Notes under the pieces: generated by a model
What the model was told of the DNA's origin: nothing
The model's input: the letters and a program-made list of their open reading frames with translations, nothing else
The model's database searches: none
Position numbers and translations under genes: made by a program
Shown: positions 36,101 through 44,261 of the stretch, in pieces
How the letters are laid out: every line of letters starts with the position of its first letter
Numbering within the stretch: position 1 is the stretch's first letter
DNA from: Pedobacter heparinus DSM 2366
GTDB lineage: Bacteria > Bacteroidota > Bacteroidia > Sphingobacteriales > Sphingobacteriaceae
Reading direction: 5' to 3'
Length of the DNA stretch: 64,000 nt
Assembly: GCF_000023825.1 (NCBI RefSeq)
Contig: NC_013061.1
Coordinates: 806,001-870,000 of the forward strand

Positions 36101-36555
36101 ATGCCTTATTTACCTATTCTGTGGGGAATGACCTGAACTGGACGGCCCAGGCTGCAGCCATTACTTTTCAATCCCAGGCTTCCAGTGAAAACAAACTGGC
36201 CATTGCCATGAACAGGTGGACGCCGGAGAAACCCACCAGTCAGCCACGTGCAGTATATGGCGATCCCAATTCCAATTATTTTGGTTCAAGTTACTTTGTA
36301 TATGATGCCTCCTTCCTCAGATTAAAAAACCTTACAATCGCCTATGCTTTGCCCGCCAGACTGTTACAAAAAACCAGGTTTATTAAAAACATAGAAATTA
36401 ATGCTTCAGGTACCAACCTGCTTACGTTTACCAGTTATCCGGGTGCCGATCCCGAAACAAGCAACGCTTCCGGAAACGACATCAATGTTGGTTTGGATGT
36501 TAGCAGGTATCCAATAGCAAAAGTTTATACACTTGGTATAAGAGCTGGTTTCTAA
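33121..36555 (+). CDS. SusC/RagA TonB-linked outer-membrane transporter (locus 2)
   Basis: An 1144-residue transporter from ATG 33121; a TTG at 33079 would add residues without purpose. The signal peptide ends near AGTYAQ (about 44). It has an STN domain (about 45-115), a carboxypeptidase-regulatory-like sandwich (about 136-215; [22 protein letters not shown]), then the plug with [22 protein letters not shown] and the SusC signature [34 protein letters not shown], followed by a barrel ending YTLGIRAGF. The STN domain matches the upstream sigma/FecR pair. A run of eight C (35813-35820) lies in the coding sequence. With a protease downstream, the cargo may be peptides. Confidence 0.96.
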   Translation: [1144 protein letters not shown]

Positions 36556-36573
36556 AAATTAAAACTCATCACG

Positions 36574-37920
36574 ATGAAAAGAATTCTATATATACTCTTG
36601 CTCAACATCCTTTTTTGTGGCTGCGGGAAATTAACAAACGTGCTGGACGTAGATCCACCAAATAACCTTACACCGGAAAACGTTGCAAAAAATAAAGAAG
36701 GATTGCGCAACTTGCTGAATGGTGCTTATGCACAGTTACACAACCAGAACTATTACCTGCACGTTGAAGCTATTCCGGCTACGTTGGGCGGTACCATGCA
36801 AAGAGGGGCAAGCTTTCCTGATGTGCAGTATCAGGATAACAATTTAAATCAGACTATTGCCAACGTAAATAATCTTTGGATGGCTTTTTATAAAATGATC
36901 AACCAGGCCAACTGGGTGATACAACTGGCCAACGAACTTCCTGCCGGGGAAATTTCCGATATAGAAAAGGAACAGATCATTGCCCAGGCACAGGGATTAA
37001 GAGGAATGGCCACATTTGATGCCTTGCGTTTTTTTGGTCAGTATTACGATGTGAACAGCCCGTATGGTGTGTTGGTTAGGACTGAAGTAGTAGATTTTAC
37101 CAACAGGCATCTTAAAAGAAGTACAGTGGCTGAAACATATACGCAGGTTTTAACCGATCTGGACGAGGCCATTGCTAAAGCGCCAAATTTTACTAAACCT
37201 ATTTACATTTCTAAAACAGCAGCCAAGGCCTTTAAAGCCAGAGTGATGCTGTACAAAGGTGATTATGCCATGGCGGCCCAGCTGGCGGAGCAGGTGATTA
37301 CAGATGGCACGCGGAGTTTAAGCCCAACTTTTGCAAGGGTGTTTTCTGATGGCTTTAATTCTTCAGAATTGATCTTTATGCGGGCCACTGATGCGGTAAC
37401 TTATACCGCCGATCGGAAAAAGCTGACCTATTCTAATGGTGGGGTGTTGGTAAGTGCATGGCTGAAAACTTTCATGGCTGGTGATCCGAGAGCTGCATTG
37501 TCATTCAATGCCACCAGTAACCTAGTCTTAAAAGTAAACAATACTACTTTCTTTGCACCTACTTATTTCATCAGGATGGCCGAAATGTACCTGATCAAGG
37601 CCGAAGGCCTGGCCCGTACTGATGCAGCCCTGGCTGATGCCAAAATACCTTTGCAAACGGTACGTTCCAGGGCTTTTGGCACCCCGCAACTTTCGCTGGC
37701 TACTACCAAACCGGCTTTACTTGATGAGATCCATGCCGAGATTATCAAAGAACTGTGCTTTGAAAATGGGAGCGACTGGTTTGCAAATCAGCGTTTTGAT
37801 AAGATCAAGACCATTAAACCCAAGGTTACCAGTGTAAATCAGTACATATTGCCTATCCCGCAGTCTGAAATCTTATCCAACAACCTTTTCGGCCCCCAAA
37901 ATCCGGGTTACGAACAATAA
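36574..37920 (+). CDS. SusD/RagB-family lipoprotein (locus 2)
   Basis: A 448-residue SusD-type lipoprotein, shorter than the locus 1 SusD. The signal has the lipobox FCGC (Cys17) followed by LTNVLDVDPPNNLTPENVAKN. TPR-like helices include AQGLRGMATFDALRFFGQYYD and KTAAKAFKARVMLYKGDYAMA, and the C-terminal SusD signature reads YFIRMAEMYLIKAEGLAR, then EIIKELCFENGSDWFANQRFD. It sits 18 bases after susC. It should close the SusC barrel and bind the same ligand. The compact size resembles RagB-like peptide-uptake proteins, in line with the neighbouring metalloprotease, but substrate type is inference. Confidence 0.94.
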   Translation: MKRILYILLLNILFCGCGKLTNVLDVDPPNNLTPENVAKNKEGLRNLLNGAYAQLHNQNYYLHVEAIPATLGGTMQRGASFPDVQYQDNNLNQTIANVNNLWMAFYKMINQANWVIQLANELPAGEISDIEKEQIIAQAQGLRGMATFDALRFFGQYYDVNSPYGVLVRTEVVDFTNRHLKRSTVAETYTQVLTDLDEAIAKAPNFTKPIYISKTAAKAFKARVMLYKGDYAMAAQLAEQVITDGTRSLSPTFARVFSDGFNSSELIFMRATDAVTYTADRKKLTYSNGGVLVSAWLKTFMAGDPRAALSFNATSNLVLKVNNTTFFAPTYFIRMAEMYLIKAEGLARTDAALADAKIPLQTVRSRAFGTPQLSLATTKPALLDEIHAEIIKELCFENGSDWFANQRFDKIKTIKPKVTSVNQYILPIPQSEILSNNLFGPQNPGYEQ

Positions 37921-37967
37921 GATTAATATATAGGCACTCCCTTTTAATCAACCTAACACACAATTGA

Positions 37968-40556
37968 ATGAACAAAACCTATTTATTGCTCCTGTCTGCG
38001 CTACTATGTTTTAGCCTTCAGGATACAAAGGGGCAGGCGGGTAAAAAGAAGACCGATACGGCCGGCTTTACCAAAGCCCCTGCCGATGCCATTAAATCCT
38101 TTCAGGCATTTTTTAAGGATGGGGTAGCTTCTGATACCGGGCTTTTTATAAGCCATCGTGCCCAAAACACATACTTTTTCGAGATTCCCGACAGCCTGTT
38201 AAAAAGAGATATGCTGATGGTAGCCACCAGGATTTCTATGAGCAGCAGCGATTTTGAAAACATGGTTGCCGGAGAAAGGGCCCAGCCCGGAATGATGCTG
38301 CAATGGGACAAGTCACCAGATGGCCGGTTTATTTTCCTGCGGAAAGTGACCTCAAGACTGGCCATCCGCTTTTCGGGTGCCGACAGTGCCTTCCGTAATG
38401 CAGTGAACCTACAGACGCTCGATCCGATTATCATGTCCTTCCCGGTTAAGGCCAGGGGCAAACAAGGCAAAAATGCCATTATCGATATACAGCAACTCTT
38501 CCTGGCCGATGTAAAAGAGATCAGCCCCTTCGCACAAAACCCGATCCAAAAAGCAATGGGAGTACCCGATAAAAAGTATAAGGTAGAAACGGACCGCTCC
38601 TATATCGCCTCTGTGCAAAGTTTTGAGAAAAATATAGAGGTGCGCAGTATGATCACTTTTACCAATGCTGAAGACGTATATACCCTGCTCATTAACCGCT
38701 CTATGGTACTGTTGCCCAAAAAACCGATGATGGGCAGGTATGCCGATGACAGGGTGGGTTATTTTACCAAATCCTTCAGTGATTTTAACGAAAGTGAACC
38801 GGTGAAAGATAAAGCCTTCATCAACCGTTGGCGATTGGAACCTAAGGAAGAGGATAAAGCTAAAATGGCGCAGGGTCTGTTGGTAGAACCCCAAAACCCG
38901 ATCGTATTTTACCTGGATGCCGCTACCCCGAAAAAATGGAAGGAATATATCCGCAAAGGTGTAGAGGATTGGAAAACAGCCTTTGAATCCGCAGGCTTTA
39001 AAAATGCCATCATTGCTAGAGATCTACCTGTAAATGACCCCTTGTTTAATGCCGAGGACATTCGTTATTCAGTAATCCGTTACACTGCATCGGCCATCCC
39101 CAATGCCAAAGGCCCTTCAGTTATTGATCCCCGTTCGGGCGAAATCCTGGAATCCGATGTGATCATTTACCACAATATCCTGCAGTTGCTTACTCAATGG
39201 CGTTTTGCACAAACGGCGGCCAACGACCCTTCCGTACGTTCGGGAAAATTAACCGATGATGCCATGGGCGAGGCCATCCGTTATGTGGCCGCACATGAAG
39301 TAGGTCATGCCCTGGGTTTAAGACATAACATGGGTGCTTCCTACGCTTTTCCAGTCGATTCTTTACGCTCGGCCAGCTTTACCCAAAAGTATGGCACCAC
39401 ACCTTCCATAATGGATTATGCCCGTAACAACTATGTGGCGCAGCCTGAAGATAAGGGTGTAAAATTAACGCCTCCTTTATTGGGTATTTACGATCAATAT
39501 GCCATCAACTGGGGTTACAGGCCAATTGCTGAAGCCCAATCGCCAGGTGAAGAACTCAAAACATTGAACAGCTGGATTGCCAGGCATCAGGGCGACCCGC
39601 GCTATCGCTTTGCTGAAGGTGACCTGAATGGAAGTGATCCCTCGTCGCAAAGGGAAAGTCTGGGCGATGATGTGGTCAAAGCTAGCAGATACGGGGTGAA
39701 AAACATCCGCTATATCCTGCTCAACATGAAAAAATGGATGACAGTGCCTGGTGCAAAATATGATGAGTTGGATGATGCTTATCTGGCTGTATTGAGGCAA
39801 TATGAAAGGTATTTAGGCCATGTTGGAACTGCCATAGCTGGTGTTTACCAGAATTATCCGGTGCAGGGACAGCAGCAGCTAGCTTATCAGTATTCCTCAA
39901 AAAAGGAGAATAAAGCCGCAGTGGCCTTCATGCTGGAACAGTACCACAATTTTCCTTTGTTGCTGGAAAGTCTGCCTAAAGACATGATCATTTACGATAA
40001 GGCCGGGGGTGCGAAAAGGGAAGTGCCTGTAAGTACGTATATAGAAAGGCTGTTCAAAAAACAATTTCAGGCTGAAGTGCTTAATTTTGGTAAGCTGGCC
40101 TTTTTAACAGATAACGGGTTGCAGGATGGGGATGCTGCTTATCAGGCCACAGATTTGCTGAATGACATCCGTAACGACCTGTTCAGCGCGGAACGGGCTG
40201 TACCTAAATACTACGATCAGTTGCTGCAGGCCCTGTACCTGGACCGGGTTATCGGACTTTCAAGTTTAAACAAAACGAATGTGGGTACAAAGGCCTTTGC
40301 TGAGGCAGCAATAGCTAGAGTTCCTGAAAGCGCTTGCTTTGACTTGGACGATCTGGTACTCCCTTCTTCCAAGGAGCTTTATTTTCAGTTCATGAGCATG
40401 GCTGTAAATGATAAACAGTTTAAAATTGAAAGTCTGGCACTTGGCGAGATCAAAAGGATTAAGGCCATTGTAGAGCAACGGATACCCGGAGCAAAAGCTG
40501 AAGTTCTAGATCACTATCAATACCTGCTTAAAAGGATCCAGTTGTTCCTGAAATAA
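37968..40556 (+). CDS. Zinc-dependent zincin metalloprotease (DUF5117/DUF5118-like)
   Basis: An 862-residue secreted protease. The signal peptide ends near DTKGQ (about 22). The N-terminal region (about 45-330) resembles the DUF5118/DUF5117 pair that precedes this class. The catalytic motif HEVGHALGLRH gives zinc ligands His443, His447 and His453 with Glu444 as general base; a likely Met-turn segment SIMDYARNNYVA lies about 30 residues later. The extended C-terminal helical region (about 600-860) is typical of the family. It follows susD by 47 bases and is the only enzyme of locus 2, suggesting extracellular or periplasmic protein degradation for SusCD uptake. The right copy of the long repeat begins 2 bases past its stop. 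Confidence 0.9.
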   Translation: MNKTYLLLLSALLCFSLQDTKGQAGKKKTDTAGFTKAPADAIKSFQAFFKDGVASDTGLFISHRAQNTYFFEIPDSLLKRDMLMVATRISMSSSDFENMVAGERAQPGMMLQWDKSPDGRFIFLRKVTSRLAIRFSGADSAFRNAVNLQTLDPIIMSFPVKARGKQGKNAIIDIQQLFLADVKEISPFAQNPIQKAMGVPDKKYKVETDRSYIASVQSFEKNIEVRSMITFTNAEDVYTLLINRSMVLLPKKPMMGRYADDRVGYFTKSFSDFNESEPVKDKAFINRWRLEPKEEDKAKMAQGLLVEPQNPIVFYLDAATPKKWKEYIRKGVEDWKTAFESAGFKNAIIARDLPVNDPLFNAEDIRYSVIRYTASAIPNAKGPSVIDPRSGEILESDVIIYHNILQLLTQWRFAQTAANDPSVRSGKLTDDAMGEAIRYVAAHEVGHALGLRHNMGASYAFPVDSLRSASFTQKYGTTPSIMDYARNNYVAQPEDKGVKLTPPLLGIYDQYAINWGYRPIAEAQSPGEELKTLNSWIARHQGDPRYRFAEGDLNGSDPSSQRESLGDDVVKASRYGVKNIRYILLNMKKWMTVPGAKYDELDDAYLAVLRQYERYLGHVGTAIAGVYQNYPVQGQQQLAYQYSSKKENKAAVAFMLEQYHNFPLLLESLPKDMIIYDKAGGAKREVPVSTYIERLFKKQFQAEVLNFGKLAFLTDNGLQDGDAAYQATDLLNDIRNDLFSAERAVPKYYDQLLQALYLDRVIGLSSLNKTNVGTKAFAEAAIARVPESACFDLDDLVLPSSKELYFQFMSMAVNDKQFKIESLALGEIKRIKAIVEQRIPGAKAEVLDHYQYLLKRIQLFLK

Positions 40557-40558
40557 AT

Positions 40559-40666
40559 AAAAAGAAGCGGGAATGATCATACCGATACATTCCCGCTCAT
40601 CTAAATTAACGCTCTCAATTATATATACGCTGTATGATGCTTATTATTGTGCAAGCACTGAAATTT
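40559..40666 (+). repeat. Long non-coding direct repeat, right copy
   Basis: It has the same orientation as the copy at 30976, with 39 identical bases at the left end including the GCGGGAATG / CATTCCCGC stem (40567-40596), then a second identical block of 19 bases and a weaker tail. It begins directly after the protease stop codon. Here it could act as a 3' hairpin of locus 2, but the matching copy stands upstream of locus 2, where no plus-strand gene precedes it. The pair encloses about 9.5 kb. Confidence 0.88.
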
Positions 40667-40767
40667 AATCATCCTTTTATACATTTTAATAATCTGCTTA
40701 GACCTGTTCCGGCACGACCATGATTACCTTTGATATGCATGCGTATCTAATGCGTAATGGCTAAGAC

Positions 40768-40836
40768 ATGAGTCCGCCTTTTCTGTGGAAAAAGTCGGAC
40801 TCACCTCGGACTCATGTCGGACTCATACCGGACTCA
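40768..40836 (+). repeat. CGGACTCA array at 11-bp period with inverted partner
   Basis: CGGACTCA occurs at 40796, 40807, 40818 and 40829, exactly 11 bases apart, each preceded by T or C. An inverted copy TGAGTCCG lies at 40769-40776, able to pair with any of the four. The array sits in the convergent gap between locus 2 and the next minus-strand gene. Confidence 0.85.
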
Positions 40837-40854
40837 TTCAAAAGACAGATCAGC

Positions 40855-43170
40855 TCAATACTTGTTATTATAACTTTTAAAATACCCACATTCTTTTAAG
40901 ATTTCCTGATAAAACCTCGTGTCTTTATACTGGTTTTTTAAGGCTGCGAAATGCCTGCCAAAAAATACCGGTTCAATGTCTGAATTCCAGTAGTTCATGT
41001 CTTTTTTATCGGGATTGATATAACCTTTGTTGTAGCTTTCGTTTCTTTCACACTTGCTGGCCATAAATATGCACCTGGCTTTCTGTTCCTTACTATTGGC
41101 AGCACTTGCGGCAAGTAAATAATATTTTTCGGCTATTTTAGCCGAAAGCAGCATAGGTTTAAAAACTTCCGGGATGTCAAAAGGGGTAGCCCCATCGGCA
41201 TTCATGATACGGGTCTGAAAAAAGGTCCTTGCATTACCATAAAAGGTAATGTTATAAAAAGCATTGGCCAACAGGAAAGCATTGTTGTACACATTTTTGC
41301 CTGCTTTTATTTCTGCTTCCATTTTTTGCATGGCTTTTAGTACATCAAGTGCATACAGATCTTTTGACTGTTTCAGGGCATGGTCACAGTCGTGACAATC
41401 ATTTATTCGCATGTTAAAAGGATTTGAGGGCATGAGATAACCACTGCTCTTGCTTTTGTTCATCAGGGTAATGGCAGCATCAATTTTGTCCTGATAAACC
41501 TGTACGAGCGACTGGTGGTAATAAAGATCGTGTTGTTCAAAAGGATAATAACGGAGCATGGTCTGCTCAAAAGCTGTTTTACCTGGCTTTTGCAAAAAGG
41601 CAATCATCTGCACAATGTTCTGGTTATTCATGTAAAACTCATGATAACTTTTAAAAGCATTTGCTTTCACAACATCTCCCTGTTTTTTGTAAAGTTCGGC
41701 AATGTCACTGATACTTTCCCGCAGTGCTTTATTAAATCTCAGGGAAGCAATGGTGTCCTTACCCTGGTAAAGGTCCGAGAACCAGTTTAAAGGTTCGATC
41801 ATTTTTATTTCAGCATTAGCGTCAATCTTTTTTAGTTCCTTTACAAATAAAGTCCAGTCCAGTATTTTATATTGGGCCATGACCAATTTATCCCCTTTGG
41901 GCAGCTGTTTTTTTGCGGTCTGATAAAAGGTTCTGCTTGCAGCATAATTGCCGCCCATGAAGTTCAGGTAACCTGCGGCCAGGTTCCAGAAATAAGGTTT
42001 TGCAGTATTGTTTTTTAATGCAATACTGCTTACCAAAGTTGTATTTTGTTTAAGTGTGCTTTTGGCTGCGGTGTCGGGTTCAGTCTGGTAATAATTGTCG
42101 CCCTGATACTCGGTGATGTTGATGATCCTGGCCAGCAAAAGATCAAGCTTTTCTGATTTCGGATCCAGCCGGACAATTTCGGTAACTGCCCGCTGGGGAT
42201 CGTAATTGATGCCCAGCATCTGCCAAAGAGTGGCCTTTTCGGAACTGGTTTTAGCCAACTGAAGGGTTTTTTGCCAGTCGGCCTCTTCCTGGGGATGAAA
42301 ACTCCATTCGCTCGGGATTTTTGCTTCCGTTGAATAATCGTAACACAGACTATTCAGGTAATTGGATAGCGCATAATTTTTGTGTTTGTAGTGCCAGCCA
42401 GCTACATATCCCAGGGTTCTGTAATACATCATGTTATGTGGAAAGGCATTTTTAAAGGTATCAAAGGTTTTTAATGTTTTAGAAACCGCTGCATGCTGGG
42501 TTGAATCTGATTTTTCGGCAAAATAATAATACCTGACCAGCTGGAACCACAACCGCTGCTTTATAAAAGGATCTTTGGCCTTTTTGAAATGATCTAGCAA
42601 TTGCACTTCTGCCGAGCCGGGTAGGCTTGGCTGGGGTTGAGGTTCCCAGGAATAAACAACATCAGTTGCAGCAAAGCTTTCGCAAGACTTGGCCAGCAGC
42701 AGGTAGTCGAAAAATGCACTTGTTTTTTTCTTGTTTAATTTTACCGCATCTAGCACCGGGGCAAGCCCGGGCAGTTCTTTTATTTTTCCCTTAAAATTGT
42801 TGTAAACAGAATCAATCCCGTTATATGATGCTTTAAACAGCAGATATTCCAATGTGGGCTTTTCAATTTTCTGGTCAAAATAGCCATACCAGTCGTTGAT
42901 CACCTGGTCGTTGTACCGGGAAGGATTGTTCTCATAGGCCGAGCCCCAGCCACCGCCATAATAAGAAATATATTCTGTGTAAAAGAAAGGGGTGTAGTCT
43001 TTTGCTACGAAGGCTTCCGGACTAAAGCTGGAGTATTCGTAATCGAATCCATAGTCGGAACAGGCCCATACCAGACCACCTGCAAACAGGCTCGAGATGC
43101 TAAAAATAAGCAGAAATTTCTTTGAAATCAGTTGCTTTATACGCCGATAGGTTGAGGTTGCCAAGTTCAT
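40855..43170 (-). CDS. Large secreted TPR-like hypothetical protein
   Basis: A 771-residue protein with a signal segment (FLLIFSISSLFAGGLVWAC); Cys37 after LVWA could be lipidated. The mature start is rich in Tyr, Phe and Ser (SDYGFDYEYSSFSPEAF, then YTPFFYTEYISYYGGGWG). The remainder is almost entirely helical with TPR-like repeats, for example YFWNLAAGYLNFMGGNYAASRTFYQTAKK (about 390-420). I do not recognise a named family. The start overlaps the 3' end of the upstream lipoprotein gene by 71 bases and no later start retains the signal. The pair is probably one operon. A role in surface assembly or scaffolding is a guess. Confidence 0.75.
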   Translation of the reverse strand: MNLATSTYRRIKQLISKKFLLIFSISSLFAGGLVWACSDYGFDYEYSSFSPEAFVAKDYTPFFYTEYISYYGGGWGSAYENNPSRYNDQVINDWYGYFDQKIEKPTLEYLLFKASYNGIDSVYNNFKGKIKELPGLAPVLDAVKLNKKKTSAFFDYLLLAKSCESFAATDVVYSWEPQPQPSLPGSAEVQLLDHFKKAKDPFIKQRLWFQLVRYYYFAEKSDSTQHAAVSKTLKTFDTFKNAFPHNMMYYRTLGYVAGWHYKHKNYALSNYLNSLCYDYSTEAKIPSEWSFHPQEEADWQKTLQLAKTSSEKATLWQMLGINYDPQRAVTEIVRLDPKSEKLDLLLARIINITEYQGDNYYQTEPDTAAKSTLKQNTTLVSSIALKNNTAKPYFWNLAAGYLNFMGGNYAASRTFYQTAKKQLPKGDKLVMAQYKILDWTLFVKELKKIDANAEIKMIEPLNWFSDLYQGKDTIASLRFNKALRESISDIAELYKKQGDVVKANAFKSYHEFYMNNQNIVQMIAFLQKPGKTAFEQTMLRYYPFEQHDLYYHQSLVQVYQDKIDAAITLMNKSKSSGYLMPSNPFNMRINDCHDCDHALKQSKDLYALDVLKAMQKMEAEIKAGKNVYNNAFLLANAFYNITFYGNARTFFQTRIMNADGATPFDIPEVFKPMLLSAKIAEKYYLLAASAANSKEQKARCIFMASKCERNESYNKGYINPDKKDMNYWNSDIEPVFFGRHFAALKNQYKDTRFYQEILKECGYFKSYNNKY

Positions 43171-44143
43171 AATAGATAATTGTTCGTTTGTGTTTTTTAT
43201 TTAAATGTGCCGACAGCTGCTGTGCTGCCTGGTCTAGGGTGTTTTTATCAGTTTGTTCCAGTTTAAAAATATCTCCGGTTTTTATGTAAATGCCCCCGGT
43301 AAAAAAACTGCTTGCAGCACGGTATACCATTTTGCCTGCTGGTGTAAATTTTGCCGTGTTGCTCAGTTCGGCGCTTCCTATTTTTCCATACACCTGTATG
43401 ATTTTGCCGTCCCTGATTTGCAACGACCACGAAAATACAGGTAAAGCAATGTCTAAAGGCAAAAGATACCGGGGTAAACTGCTGATGTAAGTTGCTGCAT
43501 CCCCTGGGTTGTAAATAGAATTTGGTGCTGCAGGATCGGGCGAGAGTTTTCCCATATTGTAAAACATCAATATGCCCCTGTCTACCGGTGGTATGCCGGT
43601 TTTAAACTGGTATTTTACCTGGTGTAGTCTTATCGTGGCTTCGAGTTTTTTTTTACTGATGGCTTTTAAGGTACTTAAAAAGCTGAAATAACTTTCCTTG
43701 CTACGCATTGTCCAGTCGCAGTCGACCTGAATGGCCTGGTAAGCAATATGCTGATTTTTTGTCAGACGTTCAATAAGGGCCAGGCTTTTTATGGCCAGAC
43801 TGTTGATGCTGTCTTTATCCAGTTTTTCAAAAGTCTGGTTGGTAATGAAGATTACTGGTGTAATGTTTTGAGCGGGTGTCAGGCCGTTAAAATTTACGAT
43901 AGCTTCGGGATAGGGACGATTGTTTTTTGTATCCCATTTAATGTCGAAAAAGCGTATGTAAAGTTTATTGCAACCTGCATTTTTTAGCAGTTGGACCTGT
44001 TTTGTGCCTAATGCAAAATTTTGTTTCCAATAATAAAATGCAGTAGGGGCCTGATCATTATTTTTACAGGAACTACAATAAATTGTCAGAAAAAGCATAC
44101 AGCTGATGAGGCGAAAGTGTAAACCCGCAGAAATAATGACCAT
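43100..44143 (-). CDS. Hypothetical lipoprotein, possibly a barrel-fold glycosidase-like protein
   Basis: A 347-residue protein with a plausible lipobox YCSSC (Cys26). The alternation of strands and helices looks like a (beta/alpha)8 barrel: KLYIRFFDIKWD (about 60), NITPVIFITNQTF, AYQAIQVDCDWT (about 135), LEATIRLHQVKYQF, GILMFYNMG, LDIALPVFSW and a late GGIYIKTGDIF. The acidic pair in QVDCDWT lies at a strand end where barrel hydrolases often have catalytic residues. I cannot name the family. It shares a 71-base overlap with the downstream TPR-like gene, so their products are likely made together and may work together. Confidence 0.7.
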   Translation of the reverse strand: MVIISAGLHFRLISCMLFLTIYCSSCKNNDQAPTAFYYWKQNFALGTKQVQLLKNAGCNKLYIRFFDIKWDTKNNRPYPEAIVNFNGLTPAQNITPVIFITNQTFEKLDKDSINSLAIKSLALIERLTKNQHIAYQAIQVDCDWTMRSKESYFSFLSTLKAISKKKLEATIRLHQVKYQFKTGIPPVDRGILMFYNMGKLSPDPAAPNSIYNPGDAATYISSLPRYLLPLDIALPVFSWSLQIRDGKIIQVYGKIGSAELSNTAKFTPAGKMVYRAASSFFTGGIYIKTGDIFKLEQTDKNTLDQAAQQLSAHLNKKHKRTIIYYELGNLNLSAYKATDFKEISAYF

Positions 44144-44234
44144 AAATTTAAATTGCTCAATAACTTCGCCAAGTTATGTGAACAATGGCCTTGAAACAAA
44201 ATAATTTAGACTAGAGTATTGCTGGATTTAATCT

Positions 44235-44242
44235 TAATTTTG
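44235..44242 (+). promoter_or_regulatory. Candidate -7 box for the HPP-family gene
   Basis: TAATTTTG followed by CGG matches TAnnTTTG and lies 19 bases before the ATG. The nearest upstream TTG is only 13 bases away, so -33 support is weak. Confidence 0.4.
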
Positions 44243-44261
44243 CGGCGAATACAGAAAAGAG

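Noticed and set aside
40796..40836. CRISPR-like short repeats
   Set aside because: The repeat unit is 8 bases and the gaps only 3, far too short for a CRISPR array, and no cas genes are present.
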